Origin: Plenodomus lindquistii
Lineage: Eukaryota; Ascomycota; Dothideomycetes; Pleosporales; Leptosphaeriaceae
Direction of reading: 5' to 3'
Assembly: GCA_025504975.1 (NCBI GenBank)
Contig: JANUWI010000021.1
Coordinates: 124,001 to 188,000, forward strand
Length of the DNA stretch: 64,000 bases
In this document: in pieces, positions 24,414-36,299 of the stretch
Layout of the letters: each line of letters starts with the position of its first letter
Position numbering within the stretch: the first letter of the stretch is position 1
Program-made: the position numbers and the translations under genes
The notes under the pieces: model-generated
The model's database searches: none
Seen by the model: the letters and a program-made list of their open reading frames with translations, nothing else
What the model was told of the DNA's origin: nothing

Positions 24414-27060
24414 TACTCTCTATCTAAACTAAATAGTTAATTAGTAGTTACTCTAGTAATATTATACTAAAAAACTTTTATAGTACTAAGCTAATTTTAG
24501 TACGTAAGTACACGTACTATAATAATAATAATACTTTATAAAGCTTTACTATTCTATTCTATATATTTATTTCTAACTACTTTAAATTGTATATTTATAG
24601 CTATAATACTCTTTACTAATTACCTATATAGTACGCGTAAGTACTTCTATAATTTTAGTAACTAACTTACTAATATATATATTAGTTATACTTTTTCTAT
24701 AAAAAAAAAAGCGCATTTTTAAACGCTTTTACTATAATATTATATTTAAATTAGCTAATAAAGTAAATTTATTAAATAAATTAGAAAGTAGTATTTTTAT
24801 TTTTAACTCTAATAGTAAAGTTACTATTTTTATTTCTAATACTACTTCTACGTCTCTATGTATAAACTCTATTTCTACTATATTTACTTTTTAGTCTAGT
24901 AAATACGTTTTTCTTTCTAACGCTAGTAAACTAATTAATAAAGTTACTAAATCTAAACTTATTAAAGTAGAGATTATAAATATTCTAGATTCTAATAAAC
25001 GCTTATATTACTTGAATAGCTACTTTAATTCTAATTAAAATTAAGCTTTACGCTTATATATAGTTTTATAGTATTTTTAAACTATTACTTTAGCTATTAG
25101 CGCACGTAATAAAGCCTACTTTTTTATTTAGTAAAGTACTAATATCTAGCTTTTACCTAAGCCTTTTTCTATAAGCTCTAATTCTATTAAGCTTTTTAAA
25201 AGCGTTATTTTTTATACTTCTTTTAAAAGTTTACGCAAGTATTCTATTAATAATAACTTTTTTAAACTTTCTAGTTTTTTTCTAGACTTTTTTTTTTCTA
25301 TTACGCTAAAGCAGAGTAAAACTAAAAGTACTTTTAATAATTATCTAAAAGAATATAAATAGAAGTATTATTTTTATTCTAGTAAACGTAAAAACTAGAC
25401 TTTTTAGTTTTATTAAACTAAGTACTATATTAAACGCGCTAAAAATAAATATACTTTTTAATACTATAAACTTTACTAGACTTATTTTAAAAGCTTAGTT
25501 TCTAATAAAAAAAATAGTCTATATTAAAATTTATCTACTTTTTAGTATAGGTGCTATCTATATACTAATAGATATAGTTACTAGCTAATATAAATTTATA
25601 GAAATAATATTTTTATTTACTTGTACTAACTTTAATAGTTCTAATTACTTTAAATTAAGTATTTATTATTAGTATAAGCTTTTTTAGAAGTATAGTAAAA
25701 AGTACTCTAATATTATTACTTTTTATAAAAAGCTTTAGATTAAAATAAAGCTTTATAACGCGAAAGTTATAAAGCAGTGTTTTTTAAATAATAAAAAAAG
25801 TAGTATTTCTAAAAGCTCTCTAGTACTACCTACTTTTACTAATAATCTTCTAATTTTTTAGAGTACTTCTACTAGTTACTATATCTATACTTTTATTATT
25901 TTATTTTCTCTAGCTATATATAGTCTTTTAGTTAATTTATCTAAAATTTCTATTTTTTTTTAAAGCTTTTTAGCGCTTTATATAGCTTTACTAAAGCTGT
26001 TTATTAAAAGCGTACTACTATATCTACTACTAATACTTCTATTACTACTTTTTCTATATCTATTTAGAATACTTCTAACTTTTATATCTAAGTTAACTAG
26101 AGTAAGCTTTAGCGTTAAATATATAAACAGCTCTATTTTAAAAAAAAGCGTTACTTCTAAAAGCTCTAGACTAAAAAAAATTAATATTTTTAAAAGTAGT
26201 AGACTTAGTATAATAAAAAGCGTAATACTATTATTTATAGTAATATATAAGCTAGAAACGCTATTTAAAAAGCTAGCTATATTTTTAAAAGCTCCGCTTT
26301 TATATTTACTTTTATTTTAGTTTTATAAATCTAGTCTAGGCTTTAAGCTTTTTAGCTCTCTAGTTATTTTTCTATTTCTACTCTATATTCTATTTACTAT
26401 TCTATAATTACTAATATGTATACTAGCACCGCTACTTTTACTCTAGCTTCTAAAAATACTAAACCTACTTTTTTTTTATTTTTAGCTTTATTAAAAAGTT
26501 CTCTACTTCTAGTACTTTATTAACACAGTTTACTACTATTTTTAAAAGTAAAGTTTCTAGTTTAACTAAGCAGCCTAGCTAGAGTAAACTTAAATTTACT
26601 ATTTTTTTAAACTTAAGTTTCTCTAAACCTAGTAATAGTTAGAGTAAAAAGGTTATTAATAATTATTTTTATACTACTTATTTAAATATTCTGTTTACTA
26701 ATACTATTTTTCTTTATACTATTTTTTTAAGCTCTAGCTTTTTTTCTAATAATAGACAAAGTAAGCTTATTAAAAAAGCTTTCTAGAATGCTTTTTATAT
26801 ACTCTATAAAAATAAAAAGCGTAAAAAAATATGTAAGCTTAAAAAAAAAGCTAAATAGAAAGTAAAAAATAAAATTTATAAATAAAAAAAGTTTATTAGC
26901 TATCTACTCTTTAGAGCTTATTTAGTTTAAATAGTAGTAAAAAGTTAAAAAATTCTAGTCTAATATATTCTACTAGTAGAGAGTATACCCTAGCGCTTCT
27001 TTAAAAACTAAATAGTTTTTTTAATCTATAAAGGATTTTACGCTGTAGCGCTAGTAATTA
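24414..27060 (+). pseudogene. Extra segment of Copia-B with opposite-strand coding character
   Basis: 2.65 kb between the 3' LTR and RNase H that is not part of normal copia pol. Plus-strand frames read better than minus: a Ser/Lys-rich product (for example KLINKVTKSKLIKVEIINIL near 24,930-24,990), a Lys/Arg/Tyr-rich block at 25,330-25,500 that could derive from zinc-finger-like sequence, and a strongly basic block at 26,790-26,900 (KKRKKICKLKKKAK). Stops fit former Gln/Trp. It may be a captured host or transposon gene or an accessory ORF. I do not recognise a family, and the frame is not continuous, so more than one gene or a nested fragment is possible. Confidence 0.35.
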
Positions 27061-30000
27061 ATAAAATAATTTAATTAACTTTTTTTATCTATACTTATAA
27101 TATATGCTCTAGCACTTTTTAAATTAAAATACTTTTTAAAACGCTTATATTACTATCTAGTTAAATTCTTTATAAGCCTATTTACTAGTATATATACTAT
27201 TTCTATATATATAACCTAGAAAAATTCTTTTAAATACTTCTATTTTAGCTATATATTCTAGATATTAATATAGTATAATTTAGTAGTAATTTTTTTAATA
27301 CTCTTTACTACTAAATAGATAGTTTACTAATTATTATAGAAGATTTACTAATATACTTCTAAATTTAATAGTAGCTTTTTAAAAAATTATTTAAATACTA
27401 TTACTTTTTTACTTATTTATTCTAGTACTAGAAGCTCTGCTTCTATTATAGACGTTATTACTATTATTTACTTTATAGCTTTCTATATTATTAGACTACT
27501 AAAAAGTAAAATAATATAACTAAATAAAAAGCGTTAAATTTCTAGATTATCTATAAAAAAAGTATTACTATATATTATAAACCTTTTATCTATATATCTA
27601 CTATACTATATAGCTGTATATTTTATTCTATATAAATAGATAATAACTTACTCTACTGCCTTTAAATGCTTTTTAAAGAGGTTAGTAAAAAAGTAGAAAA
27701 GCTTTAATACTATAAAAGCTATATTAGGTTAGAGTATTTTAGCTATATAGAGAATTAATTCTATATACTTTTAGTAGTCTTTAATCTATTTTTTTAAAGC
27801 TTCTATTATTAATTTTATAAGCTTTTTATTTAGAAGCAGAGTGTAGAGAAAGGCTCTAGAGCTTGTAAAATTAAACTTTTTAGTTATTTTATTAATATAC
27901 TTGTTATAGACAAGTGTTATTATTTAATTACTCTAGTTCTAAATTATTTTTATTCTAAAAAACTACTCTACTTTTTTTTTATTTTTAATTATATAAGTTT
28001 ACTTAATTATTTCTATAAAAGCTTTATATTTAGCTAAATACTTTTTATAAAATATTATTAGAATATTATTAATATAGAAAATTAATATTATTTTTTAATC
28101 TTTACTATAAAATAAATATAGTTCTTTTTTTAAAAACTATAGTTCTATTTTATAAAGCGTTACTAAAAAGTCTTTATACTAGAGTAAATAGAAGTTTTTT
28201 AATCTATATAATACTCTTCTAAGCATTACGCACTTTCTATTCTATTTAAAGCTATTAGAGAGCTTGTAGTAGATAGCTAGGTATTCTACTTTTATAGTAT
28301 TAAAAAAAGCTTCTATAATATAAAACTACTAAATCTCTAGATTAAACTCTACTACTATTACTATAGTAAACTTAAATAATTAATCTATAAGCGTAGAAGC
28401 GTATATTAACTAGAGTATATCTACTACTTAGAGATTTTTTTATACTATAATATAAGCTTTATACTTAATAAAGTAGCTATTTTAGTCTACTTTATATATA
28501 AAAATCTATTTAAAAAAAAGTAGTTATTTTTTTACTTCTACTTAATTAATTACTTTCTAGGTTTTTACTATAAAAAGCGTGTTAATTTCTTTAACTATTA
28601 CTTATTTAAAAAGCTCTCTATATAGATAGTTAAAAAAATCTTTCTATTTTTCTAGTATTTTAGAGAGAGAGTTCTAATAGACTTTTTTTTCTAGTAGTAG
28701 ATATAGTAGGGTTTTTTATACTTATAAAGTAGCTACAATTACTATATATACTATAACTATTTCTTTACTCTAGATATATTTTTTAAAAAGTATTCTATTA
28801 TAAATAATATTTTATTCTATATTATAGAGTATAGTATACACCTATAATAAGCTTCTATTATTTCTATTCTTTTTAAACTTCTATAGTTTCTAACTTTAAA
28901 GCTTTTTTTAAATTAGTAAAAGTTTTTTTTTACGCTGCTTTCTAGGTTTACGCATTTAGAAATTTTCTACTACTTTATTCTAAACTATAGGTAATATACT
29001 TTAGAGCTAAATAGTAGGCTAAGTAATTTACGCTTCTAGCGCTTTTTTTTATAGAGTTACTAGTAATTTAGTTTATAAACTTTTACCTCTAGAGTTTTAC
29101 TAATTCTAGAAGCTATTTAACTAATTTAGACCAGGCTGTTTAAATTTTAATATCTTCTAGTAAACTCTAGACTTAGGTATAAGCTTTAAAGTTCTAAAAT
29201 CTAATATAAAGCTTTACTTTTTATAGTTTTTCTAGAGTTAGCTAGCTAAGCTAACCCTATATAAAGGAGCTAATTCTAATTCTATAGTAGTTAGTAGCTA
29301 GCCTCTAACTAATTCTATATTTCTAGAATTTTTACCTTCTAGCTTCTAAGTAGGCTAGAGAAGCTCTATTTTACTTTCTACTTTCTATCTATATATAGTA
29401 TTCTAGAGTTAATTATATATATTATTAAATACTTTACCTATATTATAGATTTTATTTTTATAAAAATACTTAATAAACTGCTTTACCTACCTTTTTTAAA
29501 GCGTACTTATTTATATTTTTATAGAAAAATATTTTATTAAAAGTAAAATTATAAGTTATAATTATTTTATCTAGAGTAGGTATCTATATTCTATAGATAT
29601 TAGATACTTTATATTCTACTAGATACCTAATATGCCCTTTTAAAGTAATTTTAAAGCTTTTTATCTAGTAATTTACTTTATAATTTTTATTTAGTAAGTA
29701 TACTTAACACCTATACGCGTATATACTACTTTAATTTAGGCGTAGATTAGTAGTAGTATTACGCACTTTTTCTAGTTTATACTAGTAAAAATACTAGTAA
29801 AACTAAAAATCTAATTTTTTATTTAAAAAGTAAAAGTTATAAGTATATAATAGATTTATATTATAAAGCTAGGCTACTATATTAAGTACTTTAGAGTAGA
29901 TTTTACTAGAAAGGTTTACTTTTTTTTTTTTTTAATTCTTTTAGTAATAATTTTTTGCCCTGCTTTTTCTACACCTCTATTTAGCTAGTAAATATAAAGA

Positions 30001-31000
30001 GAAGCTATAATAATCTCTATTCTATACTTTTTTATCTAGCTTTTAAACTATAAAACTCTTTACTAGAGTCTAGTAGTAGTATTATTATTTTAAATAAACT
30101 CTACTATTTTTAGTTTATATTAAGCTTTAAAGAACTTTATAAAGTTTTTAAATACTTTTATAATTTCTAGTAGTGTTTTAGTTTAAAAATAGTAGATATA
30201 AATTTTACTACTATAGTTATTTTTTAATAGTATTATCTAATACTCTCTAGAGCGTTTAATTAGTATATTAAATAGATTCTATAATATATAGAAATATAGG
30301 CGTAAAGATCTCTTTTTTAGTTACTAAAATATAATTTACTAAATATATACTATTAAGTTGTATTTATACTATTTTTTTACTATACTTTTTATCTAGACAT
30401 TTTAAGTATTCTAGACTAGTACTTAAAAAGCTTCTAGCTCTAGATAGCCTATTTAGGTATACTAAAGCTTTTTAGTATTAGTTTATAAATAAGTTTTCTA
30501 AAAGCGTAGTCTTCCTTTTACGTTATTTATAGCTATTATAATTAGATAAAAAGTAGTAACTAGTTTATATTTAATAAAAGTAAAGTTATACTTCTAAATA
30601 AGCTCTATAATAACTAAGCTTTAATTTATAGTCTCTACACGTAGAGTACTATTATATCTAATATACTATATATCTATTTTAGCTAAAAGTACTTCTAAAA
30701 TTATATTAATATAAAAATTTTCTACTACTATAATACTATAGAGCGTATAATCTTCTATATACTTTTCTCTAGATCTATTTAGAGTATTTTTAAAAATTTA
30801 GATACCTTTATCTCTAATAGAAAAGGCTTGCGTTCCTGCTTCTACTATTTTAAAAGTAATACTCTTTTTAAAAAATCCTAGAATTAGTTTATCTATAAAG
30901 TTTACTAAGTATAGTACTACTTTACTATTAAAAATTATACTTTTTAAAAGTAAATAGGCGTTAAAATCTATTATAAAGTAAACTTTATTAGGCTTATACT
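27061..31000 (-). pseudogene. Copia-B pol (integrase, RT, RNase H), degraded
   Basis: RNase H at 27,080-27,450 is unusually readable: KSIKKITTKLYYINIQN follows a degraded DNQQT box at about 27,325-27,345. Reverse transcriptase at about 27,850-28,260 includes RVLYRLKN (from the family's YGLKQ box) near 28,200-28,220, and FYINNILIIF at 28,055-28,080 in place of FYVDDILI. C-terminal integrase sequence (NIVAQLYNINLLYTYNF, stop at Q) lies at about 29,790-29,940. The integrase core is expected to about 31,000 but was not read residue by residue. Same enzymatic roles as Copia-A pol; inactive. Confidence 0.82.
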
Positions 31001-32234
31001 TAAATAAGCGTAGATCTATTAAAAAAGCTACTATATTTTTTAAAAAAGTAACTAATTTAGAAGCTTTTATAATTTATTAACTATTTAAGTTTAAACTTTC
31101 TAACTTTTTCTAATTTTTTTTAGCTAGAGCTAATTTTAGACTACTATTTTTTAGCTTATTTAAGCGCTTTAGAATTTTAAACTTAGTAGTATTACTTATT
31201 ATAAAAGGTTTACTAGTAAAAGTAGTCTAGAGCTTTTAGTAATTAGTTACTAGCTATTTATAAGCTTTTCTATAAAAATAATACTTTTTATTAGAGCTTT
31301 CTATAGTATTTTTTTTAGTAGTTTTATTTTTTAGCGCGCTAAATATTATAAAAACCTCTAAACTACTACTAGAGCTTTTTTAGACTACCTTTTTTTAAAG
31401 TAAAGCTAAAAATATTTAGGCTACTTTATTTAAAGTAAGCTATACTTATTCTATAACTAAATATTTAATAATTAATTAGTATATAATTTAAGCCTATATT
31501 AAAGTAATTTTATAGAATAAAGTCTCTAGAAAATTCTAGATTATAAGCTACTTTTTAATTTTAGTAATACTATATACTTATACTTTTATATATAGATTAT
31601 ACTAGTTTTAAAACTATTTATAGAAATTTATTTTTCTTTAATAGGCTTTATTAAACTATACTTTATACTAGAAGCGTATAATATTTATTATTATATAATT
31701 AGTAGAAGTAAAATTCTACTTTAATAATTTTATAAGTAACTAGAGTATTAATTTTTTTTATTTAATAAGTATTATTATTACTAGCGCTATAAGCTCTAGA
31801 TTAACTATTTATTATACCTAGTTCTATATATATTATATATAAGCAGCTTTAGCGCTCTAGTTACTAAGCTTAATCTAGTAGTTCTAAACCTAGCTTTTAT
31901 AAAGCTCTATAGTAATTATAGCTTTATTTATAGGTATTAGTTTTTATAGCTAAAAACTAATAATATTTAGAGTATTAATAGTACTATTTAAGTTATAATT
32001 TTTCTAGAGAGCTCTATTTATTATATTAAACTAGAGCTAGATATACTAGGCTAGCTATTACTCTTTTATAGTAAGTGTATACTTTTTTTTAGAGATTATA
32101 AATAATTTAGCTATAAATTTTATAGAATTAACACTAAATAGGTAAATTAGTTTTTCTAAATTACTTTTTTTTAAGCTTTTTTAAGCGTATAGAAAAAAAC
32201 GTTTCTAAAAATATAAAAGAGCTAGGCTTATAAG
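31001..32234 (-). pseudogene. Copia-B gag/5' region, degraded
   Basis: Positionally the gag and leader. No zinc knuckle was securely read. Confidence 0.45.
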
Positions 32235-32423
32235 TATTTTAGAAAGCAGATTTAAAAATAATTAAAAAATAAATTACTATATAAAAAATACTTAAAAAAG
32301 CGTACTATTTATAGCTAAAATTTTAGTAAAAATATATTCTACTCTATTTATATAGATGTTTTATAAAGCATGCTATATATAACTATACTCTAAGTATAGG
32401 CTTAGTATATATACTCTATAATA
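32235..32423 (-). repeat. Copia-B 5' LTR
   Basis: Pairs with 24,225-24,413; the central block TAGCTAAAATTTTAGTAAAA is identical in both. Confidence 0.83.
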
Positions 32424-32429
32424 TAATAT

Positions 32430-34250
32430 AAAAAACTTATTTATTTTTTTATATTAGAAACTAAAAAGTACGCTAGTTATATACTCTCTACTATTAATAG
32501 CTTTATTAATAAGTTTAGAAAATTATACTTTATTCTAGAAAATAATAATATTAATAATAGTAGTACTAGTAATTAAAGCTATTTATTTATTTTAACTATT
32601 TTTAAGTCTATTATAGATAGTTATATAGATAATTACTAGTTTAAAAGTAACTATAAATTTTTTTACTACAGCCTATAAACTTATTTTATCTAGTTTACTC
32701 TTTATAGTAATTATAATACAATCTAGTTTTTATTATATATAAAAACTATAATTATAAAAAATAAAAAAACTTAATAAATTAGTTTTATAGACTTTACTAC
32801 TATATAAAAATAGAGCTAAAAAGCTTTTACTCTAATAATAAATATACTAGAACTAATTTATAGTTTATATATTCTATAAAAGAAAATATACTCTAGAAAA
32901 AAGTATTTACTATAAATTTTACTTCTACTAAATATTAAGTTACTAAAGTAAAAAAAAGTATTATATACTATAAAATATAGTTATCTATATCTAATAGTAA
33001 AGTAGCCTAGAATAATAACTAGCTTTATAACGCTAGAGCTATTTAGCTATAAAACTAATAGTAGTATAAATAAAAGTTATAGTAACTTTAAAAATTAAAA
33101 ACTATTTTAAATAAATAGAAAAGTTTTTATTATAGTAAGTTTAAAGCTTAGAAAGCTACTTTTCTAGAGCTAGTAAAAACTTAATAGGCTTTAAAAAAAG
33201 CTTAGTTTACTTAATAAATAACTATACCTATAGCTTTTAGCTATAAATACCTATTTATTTACTAAACTCTACTAGGCTCTAACTTCTATAGCGTAATAGT
33301 ATAGATAATAACTTTAACTTTAAATAATATAATTATTTAGATTATTACTAGCCTTTTTTACTAGTATAACTATAATAAAAGCCTATATTACTTTAATAGA
33401 AAAAATAAAACTTCTAAAAATTATTAGAAATAGAAATTAAATATAAAAAATAAGCTATAAAAATATAAATATACTAAAAATATTAAAAAACGTATTATAT
33501 CTATATATAAATAATTAAAAAGTAATATCTACTCTATTATATAATACTAGTTTAAAAATAATATATAGAATAATAAATTTTTTATTTTAAAGTTCTTTAA
33601 TATATAATATAGTAATATTAATAATAAACTCTATATATAAACTTAGCTCTTTTTAAATAATACTAAATTTAAATTAACTACAGTTATAGCTAGTTATTTT
33701 AATTCCTTTACTAGTATAGTTACTACTTTATACTTTAATAATAATAATATAATTCTAGAGGTTAAGTATAAACTATTTATATAGTAGAAAAAAAAGTTTA
33801 CTATAAATAATAGTATTAATTAGATTTAAACTACCTTTTACTAGTATATTTATAATATTAAAGTAAAGCTTAGCTTTTATACTAGTAATAGGTATAATTC
33901 TAATAATAGTTATTATTTAGATAAAAAACCTTCTAGTAACTATTTAAATAGAGTTAATAGAAATAGTAATAATAGTAGTAATAGTAGTAAATATAAACTA
34001 TATAGCTATATTTATAAAAAAACTAAAATATTAAAAACATTTAAAGTTTATTTTAACTACTTTAGTAACTATAAATATAAAAAAAATCTATCTATTATAG
34101 TTAATAGCCTATTATACTTTTTTTAAAACCTAATAAAATTAAAGCTACTTTCTATACTATAGGCCTATTAATAAACTATAGTAATAAAATAAATAAGCTT
34201 ATTAATAATACTACTACTACTACCATAAATAAAAATAATAATTAAAACGT
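32430..34250 (+). pseudogene. Gypsy-C gag, degraded
   Basis: Long plus-strand frame with stops fitting Gln/Trp. An Asn/Ser-rich linker (codons for NRNSNNSSNSSKYK near 33,955-34,000) precedes a short degraded cysteine-rich motif at 34,053-34,090 that looks like a CCHC knuckle with Cys to Tyr changes. The rest is Gln/Lys/Tyr-rich without known motifs, as usual for gag. Confidence 0.5.
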
Positions 34251-34329
34251 TTTTCTTTAGATAATAAGTAGTCTCTAGTAATAGACGCTACTAGAGATTA
34301 TAAAGAAGTAAAAAAAAAATAATAGTAAA

Positions 34330-35658
34330 TATACTTTAGATAGCTTTATTACTTTACTTTTTATTTATTATTAAAATTATAATTAATACTAGTTATAGTT
34401 TTATATTTCTAAATAAAATCTATATCTATATATATAAGTATTTACTTATTACTTTTAATAAGCCTATTAATATTTAATTAGCTAATAGAGTTAACGTAAA
34501 TTTAATAGACTTCTCTACGTATATTATAGTTAAATTTTATATATACTATAAATAAGTAGTTATATATATTATAAAATTATTAGAAGTTTAAATAATTTTA
34601 GAAACTTTATAGTTTACTTTTTACTAATATTAAATTAACTAGAACTCTATATCTTTACTATTTTAGTTAGAATATTACATTATATACTACTATAAAATTT
34701 AAGTTCTAGGTATTATATAAATTAAATAATAAGTTATAAAGTTTTAACTTATCTATATATATAATAAACTAAAAGTTATAATAGTTTTTAAATAAGTTAT
34801 ATACTAGGTAGTAGCTTAGCTAGAAGTCTAAGTTATAGATATAAATTTAAAAAACTTTAATAAATTAGATTACTTTACAAAGTATATTAAATAAAATCCC
34901 TATACTATACTTTTTAGAGCTTAAGTACTTAAAAATAACTTCTTTTATTTTAGAGAAAGGATAGAATAATTACTAATATTAGCTTATAAAATTAAAATAC
35001 GCCTATTACTATAATTTTAAAACCTCTATATAGTATTTAATTTAAAAAAAGTAAATAAACTTCTACTATACTATAACTAAAGTTATTAAATTATTTAGCT
35101 ATTTAATTTAAAACTATCTATATAATAGCTAAAAAGTATATTAGTAAATAAAATATAAATAGTAAAGCTTTATCTATATAATATACTTAGTAAAAGCTAA
35201 GTTAAATCTAGCTCTTTTAAATAGGCTACTCTATTATTTATTTTTAAAAAACTTAGTAGAAGTATCTATATCTATATTAACTACTAGAGATTTAATAGAG
35301 GTATAGTTAAAACCTATAATACTTTTTCTTTTATCTAGAAAATATTAAATAAGCTTTTAAAAGCTTAATACTTTTTAAGAGTAGTTATTATTATAGCGTC
35401 TAATAAAATCTATATCTATAATAATAATAAATATATATTAGCTTTTTTTATATAGTATAAACTTTTCTAAAATATAGTTTTACTATTTAGAATATATAAC
35501 GCGCCTATAACGTTTTAAACCTATATTAATATAGTATTTAGTAAGTATCTAGATATTTTCTATATAGCTTATTTTAATAATATACTTATAATATTTAAAA
35601 ACTATTAAAAGTACTTATACTAAGTAGTAATAAAGCTATATTAAATAAAGCTTCTATT
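34330..35658 (+). pseudogene. Gypsy-C protease and partial reverse transcriptase
   Basis: Protease at about 34,370-34,690: a degraded catalytic region followed by the flap segment NKPINIQLANRVNVNLIDFS and, later, EVQIILETLQFTF, matching the end of gypsy aspartyl proteases. Reverse transcriptase begins near 35,195: SIYIYINYQRFNRGIVK, with finger and palm through ASNKIYIYNNNKYILAFF. The catalytic box reads YFNNIL at about 35,571-35,588, both aspartates changed to Asn. The frame stops at the LTR junction, so the thumb and RNase H are absent. Confidence 0.8.
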
Positions 35659-35873
35659 TATAAAGGCTTAAAAATAAAGTTATAGATAGAAATTATATTC
35701 TAGTCTAAATATAAAATATTATATAGAGAGCTAGTTTTCTATATATAAAAGTAGAAATAAATTAGTATTCTTACTAACTAACGTGCGTAAGCTAGATATA
35801 GCCTAGTATACATAAAGTAAAATAAATACTAAACCTCTAACTATTATAAAAGTTATAGATTTAATTAATAATA
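35659..35873 (-). repeat. M-family LTR 1 (outer left, 3' LTR of M1)
   Basis: Plus strand starts TATAAAGGCTTAAAAA and ends ATAATA; contains GAGAGCTAGTTTTCTATATA, shared with the other two M LTRs. Flanking pentamer CTATT. Confidence 0.83.
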
Positions 35874-36299
35874 CTACTTTTTTCTTTAAAAAAAGTAGGT
35901 TCTAATGTTTAAATATTAGATATAAAAGATTACTACGTTTTATAAAAGCTATATATAGGTTTATAGTAAGTAATACTTTATATAAAATACTTTATATTCT
36001 TGTTTATTACTTTACTATAACTCTAATTATATCTTTTTTATATTAGATTATAGCTAGTAGTATTAAGTTAGCTTTTTATAGAGGCTTTCTATAGCTTTTT
36101 TTAATAGGTTTTTTTATATATATAATTAGTAGGTTTTATTAAATTATAAAAGTTACGCTAAGTTTTCTATTATAGTCTACTAATAAAGCTTAGTATTATT
36201 TTTATAAAAAGGAATTTTAAAAAGATTTTTTATTATAAGTATAATAATACTCTTTTTAGAGACTATAATAGTATTATTTTTATTTCCTTTTAGAGTAGT
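35874..36299. other. M1 3' untranslated tail and polypurine tract
   Basis: Minus strand reads a purine-rich stretch (AAAGAAAAAAGTAG) directly before the 3' LTR. The rest is aligned by eye with 43,666-44,090 of M2. Confidence 0.55.

Larger units (their letters stand above)
24225..32423 (-). mobile_element. Copia-B: full-length Ty1/copia element, enlarged 3' region
   Basis: 8,199 bp between LTRs of 189 bp. In the minus orientation: 5' LTR at 32,235-32,423, gag region, integrase, reverse transcriptase, RNase H, an extra 2.65-kb segment, a purine-rich tract (AGATAGAGAGTA on the minus strand beside 24,414) and the 3' LTR. Flanking pentamers TAACG (24,220-24,224) and TAATA (32,424-32,428) differ only by C to T and G to A transitions, so they fit a target duplication altered by RIP. 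It is about 1.6 kb longer than Copia-A, nearly all between RNase H and the 3' LTR. Confidence 0.85.
32424..35658 (+). mobile_element. Gypsy-C: 5' half of a Ty3/gypsy element, cut by the M tandem
   Basis: Plus-strand gag, protease and reverse transcriptase up to just past the catalytic box, then an abrupt junction with the outer LTR of M1 at 35,659. The left edge is the Copia-B insertion. Its missing 3' half may be the integrase-chromodomain segment right of 59,216, which has the same orientation. Confidence 0.75.

Noticed and set aside
25330..25500. C2H2 zinc-finger protein in the Copia-B extra segment
   Set aside because: Lys/Arg/Tyr spacing is suggestive only if several Tyr were once Cys or His; the spacing is not regular enough to claim it.
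24414..27060. Envelope-like or membrane protein in Copia-B
   Set aside because: Hydrophobic runs around 25,900-26,100 are expected from T-rich codons in AT-rich DNA and do not by themselves indicate membrane segments.
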